64,000 nucleotides of DNA from Planctomyces sp. SH-PL62. GTDB lineage: Bacteria; Planctomycetota; Planctomycetia; Isosphaerales; Isosphaeraceae. Where the stretch lies: positions 4,154,001 through 4,218,000 of the forward strand of contig NZ_CP011273.1 in NCBI RefSeq assembly GCF_001610895.1. The letters run 5' to 3'. The first letter of the stretch is position 1; every line of letters starts with the position of its first letter. The notes under the pieces are model-generated. The model was not told the origin of the DNA. It saw only the letters and a program-made list of their open reading frames with translations, and ran no database searches. Shown here piece after piece: positions 25,689-33,720 of this stretch. The position numbers were made by a program, and so were the translations under genes.

Positions 25689-27095
25689 TCATTCCGGCAG
25701 GGGCTGGCCCTTGGTCTCGGGGGCGAACGGCAGCGCCAGCAGGCCGAGGATGAAGACCCCGCACATGGTGACGCCGGCGTATCTCATCGGCTCGGGATAG
25801 CCGGCGAAGACGGAGTTCGTCAGGAATCCCAGGGCGAACGGGCCCGAGGCCGCCACGAACCGGCCCACGTTGTAGCAGAACGAGATGCCCGTGCTGCGCA
25901 GGCGGGTGGGGAACAGCTCGGGGAAATAGATCGCGTAGCCGCCGAACAGCGAGAGCTGGCAGAAGCCCATGATCGGGACGAAGACGAAGATCTGCCAGAA
26001 CTCGTTCAGCAGCCAGAACGAGGTGGCGGTCGACAGGCCGGCGAGGACGAACGCGATCGCGAACGCCGGTCGGCGGCCGATCCGCTGGGTCAGCTTGGCG
26101 AACCCCTGGATCCCGAAGAACGCCCCCGCATTGAACATGAGCAGGGTCATCCCGGCCCAGAACGTCAACTTGCCGCCGATCTCCTGGGGGGAGAGGCCGC
26201 TGGCCGCGTAATGCTTGCGGAGGACCGTCCGGCTCAGGTCGGCGTTGAAGACGCCGATGCCCCAGAGGCCGACGACGCCCGAGAAGGCCAGGACCATGCC
26301 CACGATGGTGTTCCGCCGCCAGCGCGGGTCGGTGAACAGTTCGGCGACCGAGCCCCGCTTGTGGGCGGGCTCGGGTCCGCCCGCGGCTTCCTCGGCCTCC
26401 TCCTTGCGGACGGCCGCCTTCCAGCGGTCGGGCTCGCGGAGCTTGAGGAAGACGGGGATCGCCAGCAGGGCCGGGAGCAGGCCGACCACGAACATCGTCC
26501 GCCAGGCGCTGGCGACGATCTCGGCCTCCTGCATCTTGCCCAGCCCGATGCCGATCAGGCCCGCCATCATGTTCCCTACGGCCGAGAGGGCCTGGAGCCA
26601 TCCCAGGGCGTAAGGTCGGGTGCGGTCGGACATGACCTCGGCCACCAGGGCCACGCCGACGGCGAACTGGCCGCCGACCCCCAGGCCGGTGAGGAATCGA
26701 TAGGCGGCGAAGTCCCAGACCCCGACCGACATCGCGCTCAGGCCGGTGAAGGCGGAGTAGGCGAGGATCGTCAGCATCATCGTCTTGGCCCGGCCGATCT
26801 TGTCGCCCAGGATGCCGAAGAAGATGCCGCCGGTCGCCCAGCCGATCATGAAGATGCTGGTGGTGAGGCCCGAGTAATAGTCGACCTGGCCGACCGTCGC
26901 GGGGTCTCCGGGGGTCGCCCCGATCAGCTCGGTGACGGCGGGGTTGCGCGCCAGGTTGAAGAGCTGCTGGTCCATCGTGTCGAACAGCCAGCCGAGCGTG
27001 GCGACGAGGAAGACGAACCACTGATATCGGTCCAGATCGCGCCACCAGGGGGTGCCGTCCGGGGCTTCCGCGGCGGGGACGTCGGGCAGGTTCAT
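25689..27095 (-). CDS. MFS transporter
   Basis: This 468-residue major facilitator has about 12 hydrophobic segments. The first helix carries the charged FDTMDQQLFNLA pattern, as in the sialate / aromatic acid / metabolite:H+ symporter groups. The loop 2-3 signature GDKIGRAKTMM is present, and a long central loop (about 225-260) contains KEEAEEAAGGPE. GAGGAAG lies upstream of the ATG at 27095. It moves an unknown solute across the inner membrane; a carboxylate or sugar is likely from the helix-1 pattern. Confidence 0.85.
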   Translation of the reverse strand: MNLPDVPAAEAPDGTPWWRDLDRYQWFVFLVATLGWLFDTMDQQLFNLARNPAVTELIGATPGDPATVGQVDYYSGLTTSIFMIGWATGGIFFGILGDKIGRAKTMMLTILAYSAFTGLSAMSVGVWDFAAYRFLTGLGVGGQFAVGVALVAEVMSDRTRPYALGWLQALSAVGNMMAGLIGIGLGKMQEAEIVASAWRTMFVVGLLPALLAIPVFLKLREPDRWKAAVRKEEAEEAAGGPEPAHKRGSVAELFTDPRWRRNTIVGMVLAFSGVVGLWGIGVFNADLSRTVLRKHYAASGLSPQEIGGKLTFWAGMTLLMFNAGAFFGIQGFAKLTQRIGRRPAFAIAFVLAGLSTATSFWLLNEFWQIFVFVPIMGFCQLSLFGGYAIYFPELFPTRLRSTGISFCYNVGRFVAASGPFALGFLTNSVFAGYPEPMRYAGVTMCGVFILGLLALPFAPETKGQPLPE

Positions 27096-27317
27096 GAGTC
27101 TTCCTCGGGGGACGGATGGGGCGGATCAGGGCCGCTCGCGACGTGAGGGCGGTGGGGAGGTGACGGCCGGGCCGCCGGGGCGCGGGGGTTCCCCGCCACG
27201 TCGCAAGGCCCGCTCCACGATCAAACCACGAGAGCGGCCCGGCGGCAACCGTGCGTCGTCCCTCGGTCGGGGAAAGGCGCCTCGCCTGTCGGCCTTCCGG
27301 CCGCTAAGATCGTCGGC

Positions 27318-28817
27318 ATGAAACGGAAGATCGGACCGACGCTGGCGGCCTCCGCGATCCTCGTCGCGGGATTGATCGCGGTCGTATATTCGGGGAAGGT
27401 TCCGCTGGGCGTGCCCGGCGAGTGGGAATGGCTGCGCGTGAAGGCGCCGCCGCCGATCCTGGGGCTGCTGATCGCCTTCGTGGGGGTCGCGGCCTATGGC
27501 GGCTACGCGGCCCTGGGCTATCGCGCGCTGGGCGTCCCCTCGCGGCGCGGCTTCCGCGAGACGAGCTGGGTGGCCGGACTCCTCGCCTCGGCGGTGACCC
27601 TCCAGGTCCTGATCCCGATGGGAGCGGCCGACGAGTACGACCTCACGAAATGGGCCTACGTCCATTATTTCCACGGATCGACCGGCTATTACCACGTGGC
27701 GAAGGAGCAGGCGGCGGCCGATCCCTGGAAGTTCCTGGCCGATTATCCGGCCTGGATCCAGGGGCAGGATTCGCTCCACATCGGCACCCACCCCCCCGGC
27801 CTGATCGCGATGCACTGCTTCCTGATCGGGGCGATGGAGCGGCGCCGCGCGGCCGCCGACTTCCTCAACGCAGCCATGCCCCCCCCGGTGACCGTGGCGT
27901 TCCGCCAGCTCGAGGCGATCGAGCGTAAGCCGCTGCCGAGGGCCGATCGAGCGGCGATCTATCTGGCGAGCCTGATCACCTTGCTGGCCTGCGCCGGGAC
28001 CGTCGCGCCGTTGTACCTGCTGGCGCGGGAGTCGCTGCCGCCGCAGCTCGCCTGGGCTTCGGCCTCGCTCTGGCCGCTGGCCCCGGCCCTGAACCTGTTC
28101 CAGCCGGGCGCCGACGCCGCCTACCCCCTGCTCTCGGCGACGGCGCTGGCGGCGGCGGCGTGGGCCTCGCGGATCCGAGGGACGCCGGGGCTGGGGACGT
28201 GGGCCTCGCCCGGCATGGCGATGGCCTCCGGAGCCGTGATGGCGTTCGGCATGGTCTTCACGTTGGCCTTCCTGCCGATCGGCCTCATCGTCGCGCTGGT
28301 CGTGCTGGCGACGCGGTCGATCTCGTGGCCGAGGCGCCTGGGCACGATCGCCTGGATCGGGGTCGGCTTCGCGGGCGTGGTCGCGGCCGGATGGCTGGCG
28401 ACCGGCGCCGACCCGTTCGCCGTCTGGGCCTGGAACCTGCGGCACCACGCCCGGTTCTACCTGGAATACCCGCGGTCGTACTTCGCCTGGCTGCTCGTCA
28501 ACCCGATCGAACTGGCCGTCGCCGCCGGGCTGCCGATCGTCGTCTGGGGCGTGATCGGCGCGGTCGCGGACCGCCGGTACATCCCGCGCGCGGCCTGGTG
28601 CACGCTGGCTGTGCTGACGATCGTCAACCTCACGGGCCGGAACATGGGCGAGACGGCCCGGCTCTGGATGCTCTTCCTCCCGCCCCTGTTCCTGGCCGTC
28701 GGCGTCGGCCTGACGCGGCTCGGCGGCGGGTCGAGGGCCCTGTTCGCCACGGTGCTCCTGGTGGGGATCCAGACCCTCGGGCTCCAGGCGCTGATCCAGG
28801 TCGTTTATCCCGTCTGA
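27318..28817 (+). CDS. multi-pass membrane protein, PMT/GT-C-like
   Basis: This 499-residue protein has about 10-12 hydrophobic segments spread over its length. Between segments 3 and 4 lies a soluble loop containing DEYDLTKWAY, a Tyr-rich YHVAKEQ stretch and a THPPG motif. The THPPG loop is typical of dolichyl-phosphate-mannose/GT39-like GT-C transferases that add sugars from lipid carriers on the outer face of the membrane. No complete DxD or ExD site was confirmed, so the call stays general. It is divergent from the MFS gene with a 222-bp gap and converges on the SctQ-like gene, 10 bp from its stop. Confidence 0.68.
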   Translation: MKRKIGPTLAASAILVAGLIAVVYSGKVPLGVPGEWEWLRVKAPPPILGLLIAFVGVAAYGGYAALGYRALGVPSRRGFRETSWVAGLLASAVTLQVLIPMGAADEYDLTKWAYVHYFHGSTGYYHVAKEQAAADPWKFLADYPAWIQGQDSLHIGTHPPGLIAMHCFLIGAMERRRAAADFLNAAMPPPVTVAFRQLEAIERKPLPRADRAAIYLASLITLLACAGTVAPLYLLARESLPPQLAWASASLWPLAPALNLFQPGADAAYPLLSATALAAAAWASRIRGTPGLGTWASPGMAMASGAVMAFGMVFTLAFLPIGLIVALVVLATRSISWPRRLGTIAWIGVGFAGVVAAGWLATGADPFAVWAWNLRHHARFYLEYPRSYFAWLLVNPIELAVAAGLPIVVWGVIGAVADRRYIPRAAWCTLAVLTIVNLTGRNMGETARLWMLFLPPLFLAVGVGLTRLGGGSRALFATVLLVGIQTLGLQALIQVVYPV

Positions 28818-28827
28818 GCCGATCCGA

Positions 28828-30018
28828 TCAGAGGAAGACGCTGGTCACCCGGACGCCCATCTCGGCGTCGATCAGCACGAGGTCGCCGCGCGCGATGAGC
28901 CGTCCGCCGGAAGTGATCTCGACCGGCTCGCGGGTGTGCCGATTGAGTTCGAGCAGGTCGCCCGGCTTGAGGTCGGCGAGTCGGCTCACGGGGAGGCTGA
29001 GGCGGCCGATCTCGACCGTCAGCGTGACGGGGGCGTCCAGCGGGTCGGCGACCGGGCTCTCGGGGCGGGCGGGTTCGGAACTCGTGCTCATGACTTCATC
29101 CCCTGGCGTGAACGATCGTTGGAGCAGCGGGCCCGCGACGCGGACCCGGCGGCCCGAGGAGCCGGGCGCGGGCTCCACGGCGATGCGGTATTCCGGGCCG
29201 TCGCCGCCCGCCCGACAGATCAGGTCGAGCGATCCGGCGAGTTCGGTCGGCGTCCCGGCCAGCCGCGATCGGGCCAGCGGGAGCACCGCGCCGACGCGGA
29301 GCTTCTCCAGGCCCAGCGGCATCGACGCCCGACCGGCCACGGCCCGCCACTCCGAGGCCAGATCGACGGCCGACGGCGGGAACGGCGGCCGTGGACGCGG
29401 ATGGGGGGGCGAATCGACCCAGTACACGGCCAGGGACGCGGGGATCCAGAGCCGGACCGCCCCGGCGACGGAGCCGACGCGGACGGCCCAGCGGATCGTG
29501 ACGACCTCGCCCAGGCCCTCGACGTCGAACGGGCTGGGCCCGACGCGGTCGATCGAGAGGTCGGGCGCGTCGGATTCGACCTGCCCGCCGAAGCGGAAGG
29601 GGCTCGCGCCGGAGTCCGCGATCTGCTCGAGAGCCCGGGTGACGAGGTAAGTCCAGACGCCCCACTCGACGGGCGTGGTCTGAAGCCGGACGTCGGCGAA
29701 CGGCCGGTCGAACCCGAGGAGCCCGTCGACGACGGCGTGGACGATGGGGACCTCGACCCCGAACGCCAGGCGGGTTCGGAGCCGGGGCCAACGAAACTGG
29801 GCCACGAGCCCCGGCCTTCCCAGCGCGGCGGCCCGGCCCTCGACCTCGGGCCGATCGAAGGCGACGTCCAGACCGCCGGGCGGAGCTATCCAGGCGAACC
29901 CCGCGCGGGTCCGCTCCGCTTCGCGCCAGGCTTCCGCCCGACGCTCCAGCGCGAGCGTCCAGGCGGAGAGCCGGGGGAGGCCGTCCCAGACGTGGGCGGA
30001 ACCGTCGTCGGCGGTCAT
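28828..30018 (-). CDS. FliM/FliN/SctQ-like protein with two SpoA domains
   Basis: This 396-residue protein ends in a clear SpoA (surface presentation of antigens) domain (about 325-392; VTLTVEIGRLSLPVSRLADLKPGDLLEL). A weaker SpoA-like segment lies before it (about 225-290; MPLGLEKLRVGAVLPL). The N-terminal 200 residues contain a VVDGLLGF segment reminiscent of FliM/SctQ middle domains. The two-SpoA layout fits SctQ of type III secretion C-rings better than FliN. Its ATG overlaps the upstream stop by 4 nt, so it is the last gene of a six-gene minus-strand run with kinases and receivers. No export-gate genes are visible. It could be a rewired switch protein or part of a secretion system encoded elsewhere. 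Confidence 0.72.
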   Translation of the reverse strand: MTADDGSAHVWDGLPRLSAWTLALERRAEAWREAERTRAGFAWIAPPGGLDVAFDRPEVEGRAAALGRPGLVAQFRWPRLRTRLAFGVEVPIVHAVVDGLLGFDRPFADVRLQTTPVEWGVWTYLVTRALEQIADSGASPFRFGGQVESDAPDLSIDRVGPSPFDVEGLGEVVTIRWAVRVGSVAGAVRLWIPASLAVYWVDSPPHPRPRPPFPPSAVDLASEWRAVAGRASMPLGLEKLRVGAVLPLARSRLAGTPTELAGSLDLICRAGGDGPEYRIAVEPAPGSSGRRVRVAGPLLQRSFTPGDEVMSTSSEPARPESPVADPLDAPVTLTVEIGRLSLPVSRLADLKPGDLLELNRHTREPVEITSGGRLIARGDLVLIDAEMGVRVTSVFL

Positions 30019-30857
30019 CGTCGCTCCTCGATCGCCGCCGGAGGGGCCGCCGCGATTCGGCCTTGCTCGTGGAGGCGTTTCCAGGCGGTTCGGAGGATCA
30101 GGCTTTCCAGGCGTGCGAAGGTCGCCAGGGCCGCGGAGTCGCGTGAGGACCGCGGGGAGATGGATCGCGCCCTCCTCACCATTTCGTAGGGCAGCCGTTG
30201 AAGCGCCCAGCGCATGGCGAACGGCTCGCAGTCGGCGAGGAGGCGGAATGCGGTGATCAGGCCGAGGAGCCCGAGCTTGCGGCGCCGCGAGAGCCGCTCC
30301 CCTTCGACGGCTGCCACGTCATGGAGGGCCCAGGTGCGGACGGCGTCGGACGGGGATTTCGGCAAGTTTCCAAGCTCCCCCCATCCCTCGACCCCCAGCG
30401 CGAGGGCCGATTTCAGCCGTCCCACCTCGCTCCAGAGCAGGCAGGCATCACGGGTCGACGTTCGGGTCAGGGCGGCGATCACGAGCGGGTGCTCGTCGTA
30501 GTCGGACCCGCCCACCAGGCGTTCGGTCCAGAGCGAGAGGACCCAGTTCAGGACCTCGAGATGGGGGGGACGATCCGGCTCCGCGAGGCCGCCGCCCGCG
30601 CGCAAGGCTCGCTCGACGCCGGTAGGCCCGTGGTGCGCGACGATCGACCGGACCGCCGGCGACTCGTCCTGGAGCGCCCGAGCGAGCCAGGACGGGTGGA
30701 TCGATCCGAGATCGGCCCGGGCTTCCTCGCGGTGCCTTCGCGCGAGCTGCGCGAGGGCCTCTGCCCCGCCGTCTCGCCCTTCGAGGGCGGTCGAGATGGC
30801 CTGGGATGCGGCGTGCGCCGTGCTCAGGCCGGTCTTGCGTTCGGCTCCGGCGGCCAT
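30015..30857 (-). CDS. unknown helical protein translationally coupled to the SctQ-like gene
   Basis: This 280-residue, alpha-helical, soluble-looking protein is not recognised. The segment HPSWLARALQDESPAVRSIVAHHGPTGVERAL recalls the helical-repeat folds of FliG or the SctK-type accessory proteins, but no diagnostic motif is seen. An open frame extends upstream to 31091; the ATG at 30857 is chosen because the earlier part overlaps the receiver gene and reads as shadow. It sits between a response regulator (stop at 30866, eight bases before its ATG) and the SctQ-like gene (4-nt overlap), so partnership with both is likely. Confidence 0.65.
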   Translation of the reverse strand: MAAGAERKTGLSTAHAASQAISTALEGRDGGAEALAQLARRHREEARADLGSIHPSWLARALQDESPAVRSIVAHHGPTGVERALRAGGGLAEPDRPPHLEVLNWVLSLWTERLVGGSDYDEHPLVIAALTRTSTRDACLLWSEVGRLKSALALGVEGWGELGNLPKSPSDAVRTWALHDVAAVEGERLSRRRKLGLLGLITAFRLLADCEPFAMRWALQRLPYEMVRRARSISPRSSRDSAALATFARLESLILRTAWKRLHEQGRIAAAPPAAIEERR

Positions 30858-30865
30858 CGACGCCC

Positions 30866-31624
30866 TCACGCCCAGCGCTTGATCAAGGTCAGTCGGGGGA
30901 CGACGCGGTCGACGGAGACCTCGTCGAAAACCTGGAGGCCGGCGACGAATGGATCGTCCGGGGACTTCTGCAACTCTTCGAACCACGCGATGCCGTCGCG
31001 GAAGGAGAGGACGAGGCGATCGGGGGTCAACTCGTAGTGGACCGAGCCCGGCTCGTCGTCGGGATGCTCGCTCGGTCGCCGGACGATGCAACGCCAGGCC
31101 TGGTCGAGCAGGCCGTTGATCCGGCCGGCGACCTCCGCTTCGAGCGGGGTGCGGCCGAGGATCAGGCTCCGGAGCCGGGCCAGGTCGTGGAGCGGGAGAT
31201 CGTCGTCGGGGTCGACGAAGCGGATCGAGCCCTTGATGATTTCGCGGGAGGCCTGCTCGCGGAGGGCCTCGGCCTGTTCCAGGGCCTCGAAGATGCGTTC
31301 GGGCGTGTAAGGCTTGGAGATGAACTCGTCGGCGCCGGCGTGGAAGCTGTCGATCCGGTTCCTCTGGGCGATGCGGGCGGAGACGATGACCAGCGGGATC
31401 AGGCAGGTGGCCTTGGCGGACTTGACGGCCCGGCAGATCTCGTAGCCGTCGACGTCGGGGAGCATCAGGTCGAGGAAGAGGATGTCGGGCACCTGGCGGC
31501 CCAGTTGCTCGAGCGCCTCGCCGCCGGTGAAGGCCGGGGTCGAACGATAGCCGCGCAGCTTGATGAGCATCCCCAAGAGCTTGTTGGCTTCCGGTTCGTC
31601 TTCGACGATGAGAGCTGTGGGCAT
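30866..31624 (-). CDS. response regulator with degenerate RsbW/HATPase-like C-terminal domain
   Basis: This 252-residue protein has an N-terminal receiver domain with the acidic pair at residues 8-9, phosphoacceptor D52 (LFLDLMLP), and K104 in SKPYTPER. The C-terminal 110 residues have the order of an anti-sigma-type HATPase: a helix LLDQAWRCIVRR where the ATP-binding Asn box would be, then VHYELTPDRLVLSFRDGIAWFEE where VxDxGxGF would be. The key Asn and Gly residues are missing, so ATP binding is doubtful. It begins seven bases after the stop of the upstream hybrid kinase gene, within the same operon. Confidence 0.8.
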   Translation of the reverse strand: MPTALIVEDEPEANKLLGMLIKLRGYRSTPAFTGGEALEQLGRQVPDILFLDLMLPDVDGYEICRAVKSAKATCLIPLVIVSARIAQRNRIDSFHAGADEFISKPYTPERIFEALEQAEALREQASREIIKGSIRFVDPDDDLPLHDLARLRSLILGRTPLEAEVAGRINGLLDQAWRCIVRRPSEHPDDEPGSVHYELTPDRLVLSFRDGIAWFEELQKSPDDPFVAGLQVFDEVSVDRVVPRLTLIKRWA

Positions 31625-31631
31625 CGGGTTC

Positions 31632-32915
31632 TCACGAAACGGTGGGCCGGGCCGGGGGTGGGCCGAGATCGGCGATCGGCTCGACCTCGGTCGATGGCGA
31701 GGGCTCGCGACGGTCGTCGGCGGGCGTCGGGGCCGTGTCGACGACCGCCTCGCTCCGGGGGAGCCGGATCGTCATCCGCGTGCCCCCCCCCTCCAGCCGT
31801 TCGGCCGAGACGCCGCCGCCGTGCATCTCGACGAATTGTTTGGCGATGCTCAGGCCCAGCCCCAGGCCCCGCTTCTGGAATCCGAAGTCGCCCGAGGAGT
31901 GGCAACTGGGGTCGAGCTGGGTGAAGAAGGGTTCGAAGAGGTGGCGGAACGCCTCGGGCTCGATGCCGACGCCGTGGTCCTCGACCTCGATCACGGCCAT
32001 TTCGGGGCCGTCGAGCCGAGCCGTCAGGGCGACCTCGCCGCGATCGGGGGTGAACTTGATCGCGTTGGTCATCAGGTTCACCAGCGCCGAGGCGACCTTG
32101 TCGCAGTCGATCTCGAACGGGCCGAGATCGTCCGCGACCTCCAGTTTCAGGTGGAGGTGGCGGGCGTGGATGAACGGGCGGACCTGGTCGACGACCCCCT
32201 GGACGACGGTCGCCAACTCGACGGGACGGCGCTCGAGGGTGCGGCGGAAGTCGTCGGCCCGGAGCAGGGTGAGCATGTTGGTGACCAGGCGGGCGAGTTG
32301 ACGCCCGCTGGAGGTGATCTGGTGGAGGATCTCCGACTCCTCTTCCGAGCGTTCGCTGGAGGAGAGCCGGAGCAGGTCGGTCAGGCCCAGGACCAGGGTG
32401 ATCGGGGTGTTGAACTCGTGGCTGGCGACCTCGATGAACGCCGTCTTGAGGCGGTCCGCCCGGGCCAGGTCCTCATTGGCCCGGACGAGCTGGCTGTTGG
32501 CGTCCTGAAGCTCGGAGATCAGGGCCTTGCGCTCGGCCAGGAGGTCGTATTTCTCGGCGGCCTGGCGGATGACGCCTTCGAGTTCGACGGCGTCCCAGGG
32601 CTTGAGGATGTAGCGGAAGATGTGGCCTTCGTTCACCGCGTTGATCACCGCCTGGATGTCGGCGTAGCCGGTGAACAGCATGCGGACGGCGTCGGGCTGG
32701 ATCCGCCGGGCCTCGGCCAGGAGGGCGTCGCCGGACATGCCGGGCATCCGCTGGTCGGACAGCAGGAGATGGACCTCGTTGTCCTGGAGCAACTCGAGCG
32801 CGGCCCGGGCGTTGGGGGCGGTGAGCACCCGATAGGCGCGGTGGAACTGATGACGCAGGCTTTCCAGCACGTCCACTTCGTCGTCGACGATCAGGAGAGT
32901 ATGCCGCCGCTTCAT
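31632..32915 (-). CDS. receiver-histidine kinase hybrid
   Basis: This 427-residue protein has a receiver first (acidic pair 11-12, D54 in SDQRMP, K105 in LKPW). A coiled-coil linker (about 120-155), a HisKA domain with H166 in ASHEFNTP, and a HATPase domain with NLMTNAIKF, VEDHGVGIE and GLGLSIAKQ follow. It has no membrane segment, so it acts in the cytoplasm and probably takes phosphate from the upstream kinase before passing it on. The receiver closely resembles that of the preceding gene (DQRMP, FTG-AD, GH-F, KPW). The ATG at 32915 is chosen over one at 32972. Confidence 0.87.
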   Translation of the reverse strand: MKRRHTLLIVDDEVDVLESLRHQFHRAYRVLTAPNARAALELLQDNEVHLLLSDQRMPGMSGDALLAEARRIQPDAVRMLFTGYADIQAVINAVNEGHIFRYILKPWDAVELEGVIRQAAEKYDLLAERKALISELQDANSQLVRANEDLARADRLKTAFIEVASHEFNTPITLVLGLTDLLRLSSSERSEEESEILHQITSSGRQLARLVTNMLTLLRADDFRRTLERRPVELATVVQGVVDQVRPFIHARHLHLKLEVADDLGPFEIDCDKVASALVNLMTNAIKFTPDRGEVALTARLDGPEMAVIEVEDHGVGIEPEAFRHLFEPFFTQLDPSCHSSGDFGFQKRGLGLGLSIAKQFVEMHGGGVSAERLEGGGTRMTIRLPRSEAVVDTAPTPADDRREPSPSTEVEPIADLGPPPARPTVS

Positions 32916-33078
32916 CCGCTTCGCTCCGCCCGCGGTCGGAGGGTGGGGATCAGGTCCATTCCGAATCATCACGAGACCCCCGGAGCGGTCGCGCCCAAAG
33001 GTTCCCAGTTCTCCATCATACAGCTTCGACGGCCGATTGCAGTCCCTGATCCGGGCCCAGCCGCGAAGTCGAGGGGCT

Positions 33079-33594
33079 TCACTCGCCCGAGGGGCCGCTC
33101 GCGGGGACGTCGTGGTCTTTCAGTCGGTCGACGAGGGACTCCAGGCAGGAGACGCGGCCTTTGAGGCCCTCGATCTCGTTCAGGAGCAGGTCGCGTTCCC
33201 TGGCCGACTGCTCGAGCCGGTCGTACTCGGCGGCGGCCTGGCGCACGGCCTCCAGCAACTCCTCGGGCTGCCAGGGCTTGCGGATGAACTGGAAGACGTG
33301 GCCCTGGTTGATGGCCGCGATCACGGATTCCAGATCGGCGAACCCGGTGAAGAGCATCCGAACCGCCTGAGGATAGCGAGCTTTCAGGCGGGTGAGCAGT
33401 TCCACGCCGGTGATCTGGGGCATCCGCTGGTCCGACATCACGATGTGGACCTCTTCCTCCTGCATCAACCGGTAGCCTTCATCGGCGCTGTGCGCCTTGA
33501 GGACCCGAAACTCGCGGCGCAGGAGGTCATGCACCGAGTCGCACACGTTGGGCTCGTCGTCGACGATCAGGAGACAGTGCTTGCTCTTGGCCAT
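33079..33594 (-). CDS. response regulator, receiver plus coiled coil
   Basis: This 171-residue protein has a receiver domain with the acidic pair at 12-13, D55 in MSDQRMP and K106 in RKPW. The C-terminal 55 residues form a heptad-like helix (LEQSARERDLLLNEIEGLKGRVSCLESLVDRL) and contain no DNA-binding or enzymatic domain. The receiver resembles those joined to HD-GYP or kinase outputs. It lies between the PAS kinase (126 bp upstream) and the hybrid kinase (163 bp downstream) and probably acts as a phosphorelay or scaffold piece. Confidence 0.87.
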   Translation of the reverse strand: MAKSKHCLLIVDDEPNVCDSVHDLLRREFRVLKAHSADEGYRLMQEEEVHIVMSDQRMPQITGVELLTRLKARYPQAVRMLFTGFADLESVIAAINQGHVFQFIRKPWQPEELLEAVRQAAAEYDRLEQSARERDLLLNEIEGLKGRVSCLESLVDRLKDHDVPASGPSGE

Positions 33595-33720
33595 GGCCGC
33601 CCTACTCCTCCTCGGTCGAGCCTCGATTCGCGAGGGGCCGCGAACCCGGGGTCCGCCGCTCGCCTCGAACTACTCTACCATCTCCGGGACGCGTGCGAAC
33701 CCCTCGGCCCATCCGGCCCG

